From CAWKDC01 sp044445605 (lineage in GTDB: Bacteria > Pseudomonadota > Gammaproteobacteria > JABCZS01), in assembly GCA_044445605.1 (NCBI GenBank), contig JBIOEA010000011.1:1-64000 (forward strand): a DNA stretch of 64,000 nt, in the 5' to 3' direction. Within the stretch, counting starts at the first letter, position 1, and each line of letters opens with the position of its first letter. Of this stretch, positions 12,101 to 19,245 are shown in pieces. Made by a program: the position numbers and the translations under genes. The notes beneath the pieces were generated by a model that worked only from the letters and a program-made list of their open reading frames with translations, did no database searches and had not been told where the DNA came from.

Positions 12101-15100
12101 GGACGCGCAACAATATCACCCGATTCTAAATTAATCTCAGTGACTTCACGCTCTGGGGATAATGTCGATTCAATGCGACCCGCTTTATCGAATCTATGAT
12201 CAGTGATCCCACCGAGGCGATTTATTTCTTGTGTCACATGGTCACTTAAATCATGCTCATAGGCTGACCGGTATCCCAGGCCATCTGTGGTCGCCGTGAT
12301 TCGGCGCAATCCATCTCGGACATGTGTTTCTGATTGATCTAATGTCTCTGTTCGATGTTGTGACACCCATTCCGCCAATGCGCTGGCGCTTACGTCCGTT
12401 TGAAGCCAATTCTGTACAGCTTGATAGTTCCTAGCGGTTAAATCAGCAGGAATAGGAAATCGCTTGTCTAAAATAGCGGCAGAATGCACATGTCCTTGTG
12501 GGTCGTATGTCGTTTGTTTTAATAGTCCTTCTGCATTGAGTGTGAATTGTTCACGATGCATCATGTCGTACTGATGACAATCAAAGCGATCATGTTGAGA
12601 GGCTATTTGAGCCATCACAGCATCCATGGCTTCGACGGTTTTGTATTCTCGAGAAGCAATTTTATTGGCATAGCGAATACGTAATAATAGGTTTCCTGCT
12701 TTGTCATGAATGAAGCGGGTGACGTAATTCTCAGCATCTATCTCATATGCAAGATGACCGTAAGCATCATGAACTTTAAGTGTTTCATGGTCACCTTGAT
12801 GTATCGCATCTTCTTCGCCTGCATTGTTATAAACATGGTCAATAGGATATGTGTGTGGTTTGGCCGTCCGAAGTAAAAGTTCATCCGCGCTGTAGATATT
12901 GTGTTCAACCGCAGCCTGTGATTCGCCACCCAGCATTGCGGTCACCGTATCAATATTATAATTCTGCGCGATAATTTCTTGGATTTGGGATTGAGAAAGC
13001 GCTTTCGTGAATGCAACTTGCTTCATCATATGCATATCAAGATTGAAATATTCAATCACCACACACCCTGACGGACGCATGGCCATCTTGGTATGGCCAT
13101 GATCTTCTAAGCGATAGTATGTCTTATGGCCTATCCCATCGATAGCTTCTACGACTTGATCTAATTTATCGCGGTTTTCATGGGTAGCAATCTTTAAGCC
13201 ATGAGGATCAATGATCGTTGTACAGGGGCGAGCAAAGTTGTCTATTAGATGATGTATTTCGCGCTCAGGCGCTTGGTCAGGTCTATGCAAAGTTTCAGTT
13301 CGAGTATTGCGTTGGATGTCAAAGGTATAATCGGTGATTCTTTGAATGCCATCAGGATCTTCAATTTTCTGCTTTCTGCTACCCCTTAAACCATACCCAT
13401 ATCGAGTGCTTTGTGTCAGTATCTTTTCAGCCACTGAAGCACATTCATACGTTCTTTCTCCTGCTAAGCCCAAAGGGCACCAGTCACTTTCTACTCGATA
13501 ATGATGATAAGGTGCAGCCGCATGTATTTGAGGATTAATAATAGTGTTGCGTGTTTGTCGGCCAATCTTATCATACCTGAATTTCTCTACCGTCCCATTG
13601 GCATTGACAGAGCGATTCACCCTGCCCAGGGTATCATGCGCATGCTCCTCAACCGTGACACCGCTTTCAATATGACGGGTGACATCACTATTCGCATTGA
13701 CATATGTCTGGGTTAATTGACCGTTGCCTAGGTTGACTTCTATTTCATCCTCAAATCCATTCTCCCTGATCGTGCGTGTCGATGTGCGTCCATGCGCAGT
13801 GGATGTGATAATTCTTTCATGGATTGTGGCTGAATACACGGTGTCATGGAATTGTTCATCTAAAACACCATGACGTCGATAAAAACGATGCAAGCCTCTT
13901 TCACGCCCAAAGCCATCCAGAGTTTTGTCTTCTCCGAAGCTTTCATCTGTATCATTCCCTTGTGTATATCGTGTGCTCGTTTGAAGCCGGCGCTTGTCAT
14001 AGCCATACAATGTCTTTAAACCCAGCGCATCTGCTTCACTTCTCAGGCAGGAGAACACATCAAATTCTTTTGAGAAAAGCAATCGGCTATCAATCAATTC
14101 GCCAAGCTCACCCTCTTGATTAACAAAGGTCGATTGAGTTTGCTCATTTGCATTGCCCATGTGGTGATAATGCGCATTTGTCAGAAGCCAGCGTGAATCA
14201 TCAATCAAAAACCGCTCTTGGGTTTGCTCGTCAAATGCATTGAATGCATGGTGAAATACGTAACCTTCTGCATCAATCCGTTGTATAACATTTCCTTCCA
14301 AGTCTCGAATAGACTCAGTCACAGCCTGAGTTTGTGCATCCACATACAATATCTCTGAAGTCACTTCCTGAAAAGCATTGATAATGCTTTCGCGTTTCTC
14401 TAACTCAGCATTGACGGTGAGCCTGACGCCACCACGCTTTGTATATTGAAATTGTGTTTGATTGCCATGATTATTGATTATTCTGGCTGTTCGTCTAAAA
14501 CCATCTCGCTGATGCACGGTCGCGTATTGGCTCCATATGCCTGCTCGGTCTTGTGTCGCATGTAGCAGCGCATCAAGCCCCAATGAATCAAGCGATCTAT
14601 ACACGTCACCTCGGCAATCCCGTTGATTCACGGTGCCTTTGGCTAATAAAACATTCTCTTGGCTTGTTGAATATTGATATGTGCTATGGTCATACACTGA
14701 GTCGGGATCATCCCAATAGCCATATTCTTCGACATGCATATCCCCATACTTGCTTCGTTCTGTCAGCTGCCTATGCTCAGCATCATGAACAAACGTTGAG
14801 CTTTCATTGTCAGCATCAGCGTCATTCAAGCCATATTTTTCTCGAGACCAGGGTGTGGGGGCTAGGGGTGCTTGTGACTTTTTGGCGTATTTAATTTCTT
14901 TTTCCTTATCACCCTCGTTATCAAAAATGGCTTCTTTGGCATACCCTTCCCCATCGATGGATGCAACATTATCATTGCATTTATTATAAAAGGCATGTTC
15001 AACAATGTCTTCTGGAGAAGGTATGATGGCGGCTCTGACTTCAGCCGCTGTCGCAGGCAATGCATCTGGCGTGTAACGCAGTGGATTGGCAAATCGCTCA

Positions 15101-17481
15101 GTTTTTGTGATATTCCCTTGAGGGTCACGTGTATACGCCAGCACCCCACCATTCGGTTGAATGGTGAGCACTTCAAATCCATCTGAATCATCATAATGAT
15201 AACTGATGCGATTCTCTGGGTCATTTTGTAACGCTTCCGTTTGAATGAGCGCAGACATCTCTTGCAGTGAGTAAACGCGATTTCTATCTAGGGATTGAAG
15301 CGTCTTGGCATATTCGATTTGAGTGCTCACATGGCCTGTAGGGCCATACCTATGCTCCGTGATAAACCCTCTGGCATTGATGGTGTATCGAATGCGATTT
15401 TTATCATCAACCAGCGTGTCTCGTACTCTATCTTTGAGAGGGTCTTTTTTCAAATTGATTGAAGACAGGGCTTGTAAGCTTAACCTTACATCGAGATTTG
15501 AGATTTGCTGAAAACTGTATTGAATGGTTTTAACAGCATTGCCTCTGTCATCGCGAACATATGACGTGGCATAACCATCTTGGTCAATTTCCAAAGAAGG
15601 TCGGTTAAAGCTGTTATATTGAATGTATTGGAATCGATGCTCATTCGTGAGATGGTCATGCTCGTCAACACAATAAAGCATGTTCTTATCATAATGGTAA
15701 TCAGTCGTTTTTAATAAACGTGCAGGTTCACCATTGATAGAGCCGCTCTCTTCTTCCTTCAGGGGCTCACCCACCTTGCCCAAGGATTTGACGACCGTCA
15801 GACCTGATGGATATTGAATCGTCAGAGTGGCAGGATGATGATCTGTGGCAGGCGCATATTGCGAGATCGTATGGTGATTAAAGAAATTGACAGAGGCGAC
15901 TTTTCTGCCAATGGCATCAAAGGTATATCGCTTGGGTTGATTGGCGTTTTTGTGATTGGGAACACCTATCACACGCCCATGCATGTCTGTCTCTTGCCTC
16001 TGTACTCGCTCATACGAAACATTAGGGCTGCCATCTGGATTGAGCTCTGAATAACGCTTAGTCGCAGATACATCACCATATTCATTATGATCATAAGCAA
16101 TCAGCTCGCTTTGATATTTTTGAGAAGGTTGATTGGCCCAGGCATTTAAAACATCATAAGTAACATCATTACCCGTGTAGCGATTTCGATAACGATATTC
16201 ACGATTTAATTGTTTGTGTTCATCATAAATATACTCGGTGACTTGCCCCTCACCCGTCACTTTAAAGCGAGGCTGATAAAAATTGTTTGGAGCATAAATG
16301 GTGTACGCTGCGGGTATAACTGCAGCACCTGTTTGCATTAAAGTTTCACTGGTGACCTGCCCCTGCTCGTTTCGAGCATACCGTTTTGTTTCCGTTGATT
16401 GAGCATCAATCCTTTGGGTTTGCTCAAACACCCATCCATGTTCATCGTGTTGATAGTCTCGTCTTGTATCATCACTGCCCACATCGGATGACAAGTAACC
16501 AAAGGGATTATTGTACGAATAGTGATGTGATATTCGCGCGGTCCCCGTCGCAGTCACATGTGCAAATTGACTTAAACGCTGCTCAGTATGCTCGAACTCA
16601 TATCGTTGACCATTGTTGTGATTCACTGTGGTGCAATTGTCTCGATATTGAAATCCGAATTGCCTTTCCCCTTGAAAAACAGTTTTAAGCTGATTGCCCT
16701 CAAAAACCACTGTCAATACATGCCCGTCATCTTCCGTCACGCTATTGATGCGTTGAGAATCACCTTCATAGGTATAGCGAATATGATATTGGTCATTCGT
16801 TTCTGGCTTATAATAGGTCACTCGGTCTAAACGCTTTAAGTCATCGTAGTGATATCCAACATAAACCTGACCCTCGACCTCAATGCGCTGAACTCGCCTA
16901 TTTTCATCCTGAGGATTATCGTAAATAATATCGACTTCTTGGCCAGAAGCATTTCGAATTTTAACCAATGTATTATTGTTATAAATATAATCCAAGCGCC
17001 CATTGAGTGCATTGGTTTCAAAATGAATATACCCTGATGGATAATAAAAATATTGACGTTGCCCTGTTGATACAGTTTCTAAACACCACTGACCATCCGA
17101 CTGCGTTAATCGCATCTCACCTTGATTGCCCGCATAGCTGACATAAATGTCATCTTCAGTTTCATGAAAAGAAATAAGCGTGCCATCTGCATGAATGAGC
17201 GAGGGCTCCCCTTCCGCATTTGAGGTGAGTCGCGAGGTACCACAAATCTGCCAAGGATTGCCTTGTGCTTGAGAATTATAATAACGTTTAAGATGTGTAT
17301 CTAATCCTATGCCTGAGAGGACTAAATCTTCTTGTTGAATATGCAAATTGCCATTGAGCACATTCGCATTGATTGATGCCCGAGAAGCACTCTCAGATTG
17401 TTTTTCTAAAATAGGCAAATCAACGTATGCTTTAGAACTATTAAAAATACCCGGGCCGTTGTCAGATACAAAACTAAACAT
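3175..17481 (-). CDS. Giant YD-repeat (Rhs-like) protein with LysM domain
   Basis: At about 4,770 residues this is one of the longest bacterial proteins. An N-terminal Rhs-type start (NGNLHIQQEDLVLSGIG near 45) leads into many YD repeats (for example YDEHKQLNREYRYRN, YQHDEHGWVFEQ) up to about residue 2400. A roughly 1,050-residue beta-rich stretch without YD repeats follows, then a second YD block (about 3450-4240). Next come a LysM-like domain (about 4240-4293), a hydrophobic Ala/Gly-rich segment (about 4333-4377), a Pro-rich linker (about 4550-4620) and a 150-residue C-terminal domain I cannot identify. No signal peptide and no canonical DPxG Rhs core before the C-terminus were seen. The family is known for toxin-encapsulating shells. 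ATG at 17481 is preferred; an in-frame GTG lies at 17490. Confidence 0.85.
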   Translation of the reverse strand: MFSFVSDNGPGIFNSSKAYVDLPILEKQSESASRASINANVLNGNLHIQQEDLVLSGIGLDTHLKRYYNSQAQGNPWQICGTSRLTSNAEGEPSLIHADGTLISFHETEDDIYVSYAGNQGEMRLTQSDGQWCLETVSTGQRQYFYYPSGYIHFETNALNGRLDYIYNNNTLVKIRNASGQEVDIIYDNPQDENRRVQRIEVEGQVYVGYHYDDLKRLDRVTYYKPETNDQYHIRYTYEGDSQRINSVTEDDGHVLTVVFEGNQLKTVFQGERQFGFQYRDNCTTVNHNNGQRYEFEHTEQRLSQFAHVTATGTARISHHYSYNNPFGYLSSDVGSDDTRRDYQHDEHGWVFEQTQRIDAQSTETKRYARNEQGQVTSETLMQTGAAVIPAAYTIYAPNNFYQPRFKVTGEGQVTEYIYDEHKQLNREYRYRNRYTGNDVTYDVLNAWANQPSQKYQSELIAYDHNEYGDVSATKRYSELNPDGSPNVSYERVQRQETDMHGRVIGVPNHKNANQPKRYTFDAIGRKVASVNFFNHHTISQYAPATDHHPATLTIQYPSGLTVVKSLGKVGEPLKEEESGSINGEPARLLKTTDYHYDKNMLYCVDEHDHLTNEHRFQYIQYNSFNRPSLEIDQDGYATSYVRDDRGNAVKTIQYSFQQISNLDVRLSLQALSSINLKKDPLKDRVRDTLVDDKNRIRYTINARGFITEHRYGPTGHVSTQIEYAKTLQSLDRNRVYSLQEMSALIQTEALQNDPENRISYHYDDSDGFEVLTIQPNGGVLAYTRDPQGNITKTERFANPLRYTPDALPATAAEVRAAIIPSPEDIVEHAFYNKCNDNVASIDGEGYAKEAIFDNEGDKEKEIKYAKKSQAPLAPTPWSREKYGLNDADADNESSTFVHDAEHRQLTERSKYGDMHVEEYGYWDDPDSVYDHSTYQYSTSQENVLLAKGTVNQRDCRGDVYRSLDSLGLDALLHATQDRAGIWSQYATVHQRDGFRRTARIINNHGNQTQFQYTKRGGVRLTVNAELEKRESIINAFQEVTSEILYVDAQTQAVTESIRDLEGNVIQRIDAEGYVFHHAFNAFDEQTQERFLIDDSRWLLTNAHYHHMGNANEQTQSTFVNQEGELGELIDSRLLFSKEFDVFSCLRSEADALGLKTLYGYDKRRLQTSTRYTQGNDTDESFGEDKTLDGFGRERGLHRFYRRHGVLDEQFHDTVYSATIHERIITSTAHGRTSTRTIRENGFEDEIEVNLGNGQLTQTYVNANSDVTRHIESGVTVEEHAHDTLGRVNRSVNANGTVEKFRYDKIGRQTRNTIINPQIHAAAPYHHYRVESDWCPLGLAGERTYECASVAEKILTQSTRYGYGLRGSRKQKIEDPDGIQRITDYTFDIQRNTRTETLHRPDQAPEREIHHLIDNFARPCTTIIDPHGLKIATHENRDKLDQVVEAIDGIGHKTYYRLEDHGHTKMAMRPSGCVVIEYFNLDMHMMKQVAFTKALSQSQIQEIIAQNYNIDTVTAMLGGESQAAVEHNIYSADELLLRTAKPHTYPIDHVYNNAGEEDAIHQGDHETLKVHDAYGHLAYEIDAENYVTRFIHDKAGNLLLRIRYANKIASREYKTVEAMDAVMAQIASQHDRFDCHQYDMMHREQFTLNAEGLLKQTTYDPQGHVHSAAILDKRFPIPADLTARNYQAVQNWLQTDVSASALAEWVSQHRTETLDQSETHVRDGLRRITATTDGLGYRSAYEHDLSDHVTQEINRLGGITDHRFDKAGRIESTLSPEREVTEINLESGDIVARPMVRPLTIYVHDDANQLKERREAAETPDERITAFEHDDDGNVFQEILRAVAVYDAAADASPNTTGRVERPIDVITSQAHDAFRKVTIRKTSDGAVSYQVYGLHHEVVFSIDPEGYVTHHQYDEHLNKAKVTRYNLPIAPEAFALLQAGTTPEALEPYIQHDPLDDRYIDVAFDKLNRQIRIEEPVELYFDSNATDKEEQYFEVGKETLLEHNAFSEVTLQRKLVNPYEKKYLEDRQYYNRAGDVVAEVNADLYIITYGDFSLQHEWRTKIEFSHPLNPAQLPADGLTSPNELQRNPDKDREYHRVLNGEGLVTEERACDWVVHDVEEGNRRLVSMRIDKVTRHEFDGEQNETATRIHLIQLSDNSVIEKRAVLHFFNAACLKIAQLDTKRVVRQADGTDAPATPLTCFGYNILEDQVMTERSDVITLPTGGTHAERQSNLWQVIVVQRAMGQWHRESYLFGKHGQAIVRFQANGFKVEMSYDALKRIVKEWLQNAYYELRDGQPARLTEQHTTLTRYSLRGYQVGDIKFDREAIVGRFAQMNPFGEVENEGVRYDGSLALYIVPHSNETDIVTSDSKTYYVRNRSGMVIKRNPNGVWEILRVNPVGFVTAQIISQIHHLGQDKFTPKYLMSLPPGEYQYTEFRHSNRGYVTQTTLPTFAQSQNPLFTTVMVGKPGSTEKINIFGQYAAIWQKPTSFQAKAQFKIRRKDSGDPWQDLNVITHGNDMGVNLTAFGTNLYDYVIQFFHITDNLEQNETPYASGRDVLVIVNNNQVNSQHLVLKMETETRMVAAGKTVDNAEGPLTGLQIIPELDPPFYVGVTPREDGNYEVGFDHVPSGTYKARRADISQPVGGPFTPIPMSMLGDVVSLTAVTAIYTEAHTSVTVNVEERYKVETDASEVPEGHPIEQTNHAYRYFMTMELKVVGNPSPGQYAQQYSLEIEFKNGLVERYTGEVDAQGKAINSIMIYEEMVPVAVQHEPPPYSLDAIRSRVDYPVAVKNVTVNVIDHHRMGSFNREAGLNTFNSKPNSSHIQVNFLANPAIMRMHDNAKAKRYIHVNQHMRLASRQMDEAVALKVGDKTIGPTENVDGYQLFDISEANTASLQCQYMGAKPIPESTQKHEDEQEYVDTRIPEAKVPEIKYQTTRNSLVTISPIAYTHYVNTQNPHPKVFCKLPTDLFYGGEQIHFEMDLIDDQGNNARYTMILASDASNFRFDWSTTRASDFYITQVSRQNSLYKFAPAFYRASNPPVPVMIIWANPKAKQYKYVTQRVRITNLSRNILLYDGVPYCDAHSSYKSSFERFQQYFIKEDLTYQFTTQPSLHPDIVSLKVLYEGRHIGSTAIQPTTGYYFSYSADLRNFDIPDKSKLAFQFMSPNLINNYVIENPPFEIRSTVYQRMTVTEMPVNVLFVRSQSMYIKMYTERVGPIVIKKYEAWAGKNAVWTQLKLPPILQEESKRVNFKYTLKSKTGLQATQDSGYHNLGAFEANYTEVVHSPEKEEDVNVPAQLLPFPQGVNHYDMDVNLYGTWVNLYSGAPNVPRYFVMIKPLPNNTNRIELYLRQELDAKHQHWDRVTNNNIKYVAHGIAVIDVTSLLVAQCQYRLRAFSVDGQILDLSAFAPQTVDREGFAYGQFTIKHSNELFAQVPPPDHEAEEVLSPVLKATYDFQGKVVSETDAKSQTTTHVYDKQGVRTLTRRPKSSFIKPETGGKLDSFKDEKMERVDARYKAEQKRFDCRIEEAGSAADPRRVLTVRAKTKGPVLKHITIRHHGSLTIQVPMSPYTDGVYRGVLPIELANLVFDANAVTYQTEDLRANEYAASEIPTELIEEVSPETYTFPNAFGEAVGTQDSNGNLFLHVRNDAGLESTALYPDGSQEIIHQSVFGHEVLRIDRTGIETRTTTNPHGIGVQVTRGRDAQHATDSYELECHDKVIKHQNPDGACTLSRLNSLLQVTHSVDPDEYRKVKLFDISGNPLLELFADGKCNTFYRDVFGRPIWHTDRAGVEYYFQTDYAGLPTETLSASQSNRPNAMYDEGIPLPRLLLSHRYHSNGKPYMTYSTPFVDSGTPHLDQSISLYRYEIDGLLVGERFWLNGRVYKDMVVGFSPLNHVSFVADLGYRLDYYEDRGSNIRAVRFMGTDPGNPGSVIEDVTLWYDYNEENQMRHGRRLRDQQGILIESSTYRSTLATYQNGRMVSQRYYDPDKNAWIGDSFRYNDQGYVRTIQHSDARETALTHSLAGLLSNQITRKTHNGQIVEDESTAYTHSPSGALNTQSYRKDDRKNGVARPIFDLRQHTRNNMGTITASQQEIYRHKNDDGDTVSHMTQDLATTYADFKNPVEARVDLKTTFHSEGKTSTNALTLFRNEHGIVRKKVDQTYPSRTGIYVPMPDGSVLYREEGHPNDANSKKEIAATSTYGDAGGTRIIAQYTKKHDENLGRWEVETAIQPFADNPISSQPIVIEVIRDNMTLIDVAKMYCYGRGDFAGWLQQHNPQYTVSEILPIGARITIPYGQKSQHFTAGSTQSHAYAAMLGNTVPSIVPYYVKMPNPQVPWKLLIPVAIGTIVAIVVAPQFAVLFGDKLLGVIAAGAAAGAAGNLSAQATANLMNLADGFDWTQFTTATVMGALGDVMSETNKSILALGEGPSMAKTVAMMQQAAMINIAQQGYFIATGQQDQFQWQNLVASTVMSVTRANLDEHLTVSQSIKDMTNIMLGQVMAEQSRSMQEGNAFRGSNIFGGAARELAMYGVVKATTSAMVRFLQPKTRMPAPVREATPVPEQMPQPKREPVVPTNTNPTASTRRRNESKPAPRTSTSSTPMTPKPLPSNTEKNERQPIPQQVGPRTTQYSYYQEPSLLMLNSEGAQEARFNSGVGLIFSGIDGNPAVRALSRLVAVKEVVFDGAGRVDTGYDQFRYRDTSTTSRLVCAGVGAGTAFLTSAGLHAAVTTASGGPLSPVSYGTNYLAAPHIVVAAKVGGDASQQVCHNLFKMTNK

Positions 17482-17525
17482 TTCCTGCACCCCACTACTT
17501 TTTCTTTGATTGATTTCTTTGCGTG

Positions 17526-17553
17526 ATTATACCGAAAATGTTTTATATAGCAA
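17526..17553 (-). promoter_or_regulatory. Candidate sigma70 promoter of the giant YD-repeat gene
   Basis: On the minus strand TTGCTA (17553-17548) and TATAAT (17531-17526) are separated by 16 bp and lie 45 bp upstream of the preferred start codon at 17481. The surrounding sequence is strongly AT-rich. The match is good by eye, and no operator-like repeat is visible next to it. Confidence 0.45.
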
Positions 17554-17713
17554 ATTTATTATATTTATAATCAAGCAAGCGAACTCACCTTGTTCGGGAA
17601 ATCAGGGCGCACGGGTACAGCGTGAGGCGCCCCTAGGCTAAAGGACAAAGTTGCTGCAGAATGTATCGGATGAGGTCGTTGAACAGTTTGTTTTGTAATG
17701 AAAATATTGTAGT

Positions 17714-17742
17714 TTGCATACTGGCTCTTTCTGTGGTAAAAT
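17714..17742 (+). promoter_or_regulatory. Promoter of the TALE-like gene, extended -10 type
   Basis: TTGCAT (17714-17719) and TAAAAT (17737-17742) are spaced by exactly 17 bp. The -10 is preceded by TGG, giving an extended TGnTAAAAT box. Transcription would start near 17749, leaving a leader of about 33 nt before ATG at 17782. The ribosome binding site is weak (TTAGGT about 12 nt upstream). The rest of the 300-bp gap to the giant gene holds no gene I can support. Confidence 0.6.
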
Positions 17743-17781
17743 CCAAGAATTGAGCATCCAAACTTAGGTAGATACCCATTA

Positions 17782-18861
17782 ATGATAGCGGCACGCAAAA
17801 TAGCTGAGACTATCGCCACTACGGCTTTGTCCTCACTAGGCTTCAATTCCAATCAAATTAAGAAAATCAGAACCTCGCCATACGGCCCAGCTGCTGTCAT
17901 TACCCATTACGCCGCACTCACTGCCCTAGGATATAGTGCGGATAACATTGTAGGGATTGTCGCTAACAGTGGGGGAGCAAAAAACCTAGAAGTCGTTATT
18001 ACCCATCACACCACACTCATCGAACTAGGGTTTAACATTGAACAAATAATAAAAATCGTTGCCCGCGATGGCGGCTCAAAAAACCTTGAATCAGTGATTA
18101 CCCATCACACCAAGCTCATCGAACTAGGATTTAGTAATGAGCAAATAATAAAAGCCGTCGCCCACGATGGCGGTTCAAAAAACTTAGAAGCCATTATTGC
18201 TCATCATGCCACACTCATCGAACTAGGATTTAATAATAAGCAAATAATAAAAGTCGTGGCCCACTCCGGAGGAGCAAAAAACTTAAATGCGGTTATTACC
18301 CATCGCGCTGTACTCACTGCCTTAGGATATAATGCTAAGCAAATAATAAAAGCTGCTTCACACGATGGCGGCTCAAAAAACCTAGAAGCCATTATTACTC
18401 ATCACGCCAGACTCATCGAACTAGGATTTAATGCTGCGCAAATCATAAAAGCCGTCTCTAATAATGCCGGCCCAAAAAATTTAGAAGCTGTTATTGCTCA
18501 CTACGCCAAACTCATCGAACTAGGACTCAATAATGAGCAAATAATAAAAGCTGTCGCCCACGATGCTGGCCCCAAAAAACTGCAAATATTTCTTCAAAAA
18601 ATGACTGAAAATACCCAATCAGCCGCCTGTTTGCCTCAAATCATATGCGCAGGCAATGAACTTAATACTTCGGCATTCGATGAGTTTTGCAACAATGATT
18701 TCGAATCATGGCAGCGTGAATGGGGTGACCCATCCGCCCCCAACAACCTGGAAAAACAGCGATCGCCATCAAGCGTTAGTGCAGTACTCCAATTTTCAGT
18801 ATCTCCCCAAGCCAACATTACCGGGGTCAAGCGCACCGCGACCAATTCATTCGAGACATAG
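17782..18861 (+). CDS. TALE-like repeat protein, predicted sequence-specific DNA binder
   Basis: This 359-residue protein is built of 33-residue repeats with the TALE layout: hydrophobic EQIIK helix, two variable residues at positions 12-13, GG, then a second helix ending LIELG. Residues 1-20 form a short N-cap and 21-50 a degenerate repeat. Seven repeats follow, starting at 51, 84, 117, 150, 183, 216 and 249 (the last is partial, to about 278). Their variable diresidues are NS, RD, HD, HS, HD, NN and HD. By the established code (HD to C, NN to G or A, NS permissive) the predicted site is N-C-C-N-C-R-C; RD to C and the HS call are inference. The remaining 81 residues lack an obvious nuclear signal, activation domain or secretion signal. 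The repeats match the style of Burkholderia Bat and marine MOrTL proteins more than Xanthomonas TALEs. Confidence 0.9.
   Translation: MIAARKIAETIATTALSSLGFNSNQIKKIRTSPYGPAAVITHYAALTALGYSADNIVGIVANSGGAKNLEVVITHHTTLIELGFNIEQIIKIVARDGGSKNLESVITHHTKLIELGFSNEQIIKAVAHDGGSKNLEAIIAHHATLIELGFNNKQIIKVVAHSGGAKNLNAVITHRAVLTALGYNAKQIIKAASHDGGSKNLEAIITHHARLIELGFNAAQIIKAVSNNAGPKNLEAVIAHYAKLIELGLNNEQIIKAVAHDAGPKKLQIFLQKMTENTQSAACLPQIICAGNELNTSAFDEFCNNDFESWQREWGDPSAPNNLEKQRSPSSVSAVLQFSVSPQANITGVKRTATNSFET
17932..18615 (+). repeat. Tandem 99-bp repeats coding the TALE-like array
   Basis: Seven in-frame 99-bp units (the last is shorter) share long identical stretches, such as the block coding for GGSKNLEA and the block coding for HATLIELGF. 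Divergence is concentrated at the codons for residues 12-13 and at a few helix positions. A degenerate unit at 17842-17931 precedes them. Such an array can gain or lose units by recombination. Confidence 0.9.
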
Positions 18862-18876
18862 TATGCGTATGCGCCC

Positions 18877-19140
18877 CTACTTCGCCGCTTGTGTGTTACC
18901 CAACGCGGCACATGCGGCTACATTCGCTTGAGCCGCCTTTTGTGCGTCTCTCGCTTGAGCATATAAATCCTGATTGTGCACCTGGTTCGCCGCCGCCATT
19001 TGTTCCCCATAACGCAGAACTTGTTGCTCGTAATTTTCCATTGCACAGTCTTCTGCCGTTACCGATGATGTTGCAAATGCAGTGCTCATCGCTATTCCCA
19101 ATATTCCCGCTGCAACAAAAAGTCCGTTAACTATGTTCAT
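18877..19140 (-). CDS. Small exported protein of unknown function
   Basis: This 87-residue protein has a clear Sec signal peptide (hydrophobic residues about 6-22, AFA-type cleavage near 24). The mature part of about 63 residues is helical and rich in Ala and Gln, with two Cys (AEDCAMENY and VAACAAL) that could form a disulphide. It is probably periplasmic. It is convergent with the TALE-like gene, the two ends lying 15 bp apart. I do not recognise a family. Confidence 0.7.
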   Translation of the reverse strand: MNIVNGLFVAAGILGIAMSTAFATSSVTAEDCAMENYEQQVLRYGEQMAAANQVHNQDLYAQARDAQKAAQANVAACAALGNTQAAK

Positions 19141-19245
19141 ATCCAGCCCCCGACTCGCTATGCTTTAATGTTACCTTAATTTATAGACGAGGAAAAGGGG
19201 GAGTTCAAGTGAGCTGCGAAATAAAGGGGGCGAAAGAGGCGGAGT

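Noticed and set aside
3668..17037. Many plus-strand open frames of 60-217 codons opposite the giant gene
   Set aside because: All are antisense to one long intact coding frame, with low-complexity or biased composition and no family features.
17571..17852. Minus-strand open frame of 93 codons upstream of and overlapping the TALE-like start
   Set aside because: It overlaps the promoter and first codons of the TALE-like gene, has no ribosome binding site and no recognisable protein features.
17932..18615. Regular 99-bp spaced repeats that could suggest a CRISPR array or minisatellite
   Set aside because: The unit is a whole number of codons, the frame is open throughout, variation sits at fixed codons and there are no unique spacers. 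It is a protein repeat.
18616..18861. A nuclear localisation signal or activation domain in the TALE-like C-terminus
   Set aside because: Only an isolated Lys-Arg pair (GVKRTAT) is seen, and no acidic activation-type stretch. This is too weak to claim.
18871..18895. Similarity of GCGCCCCTACTTCGCCGC here to a sequence near 61274 as another repeat family
   Set aside because: Both lie at the ends of coding genes, and the match is short and imperfect. Two weak copies are not enough.
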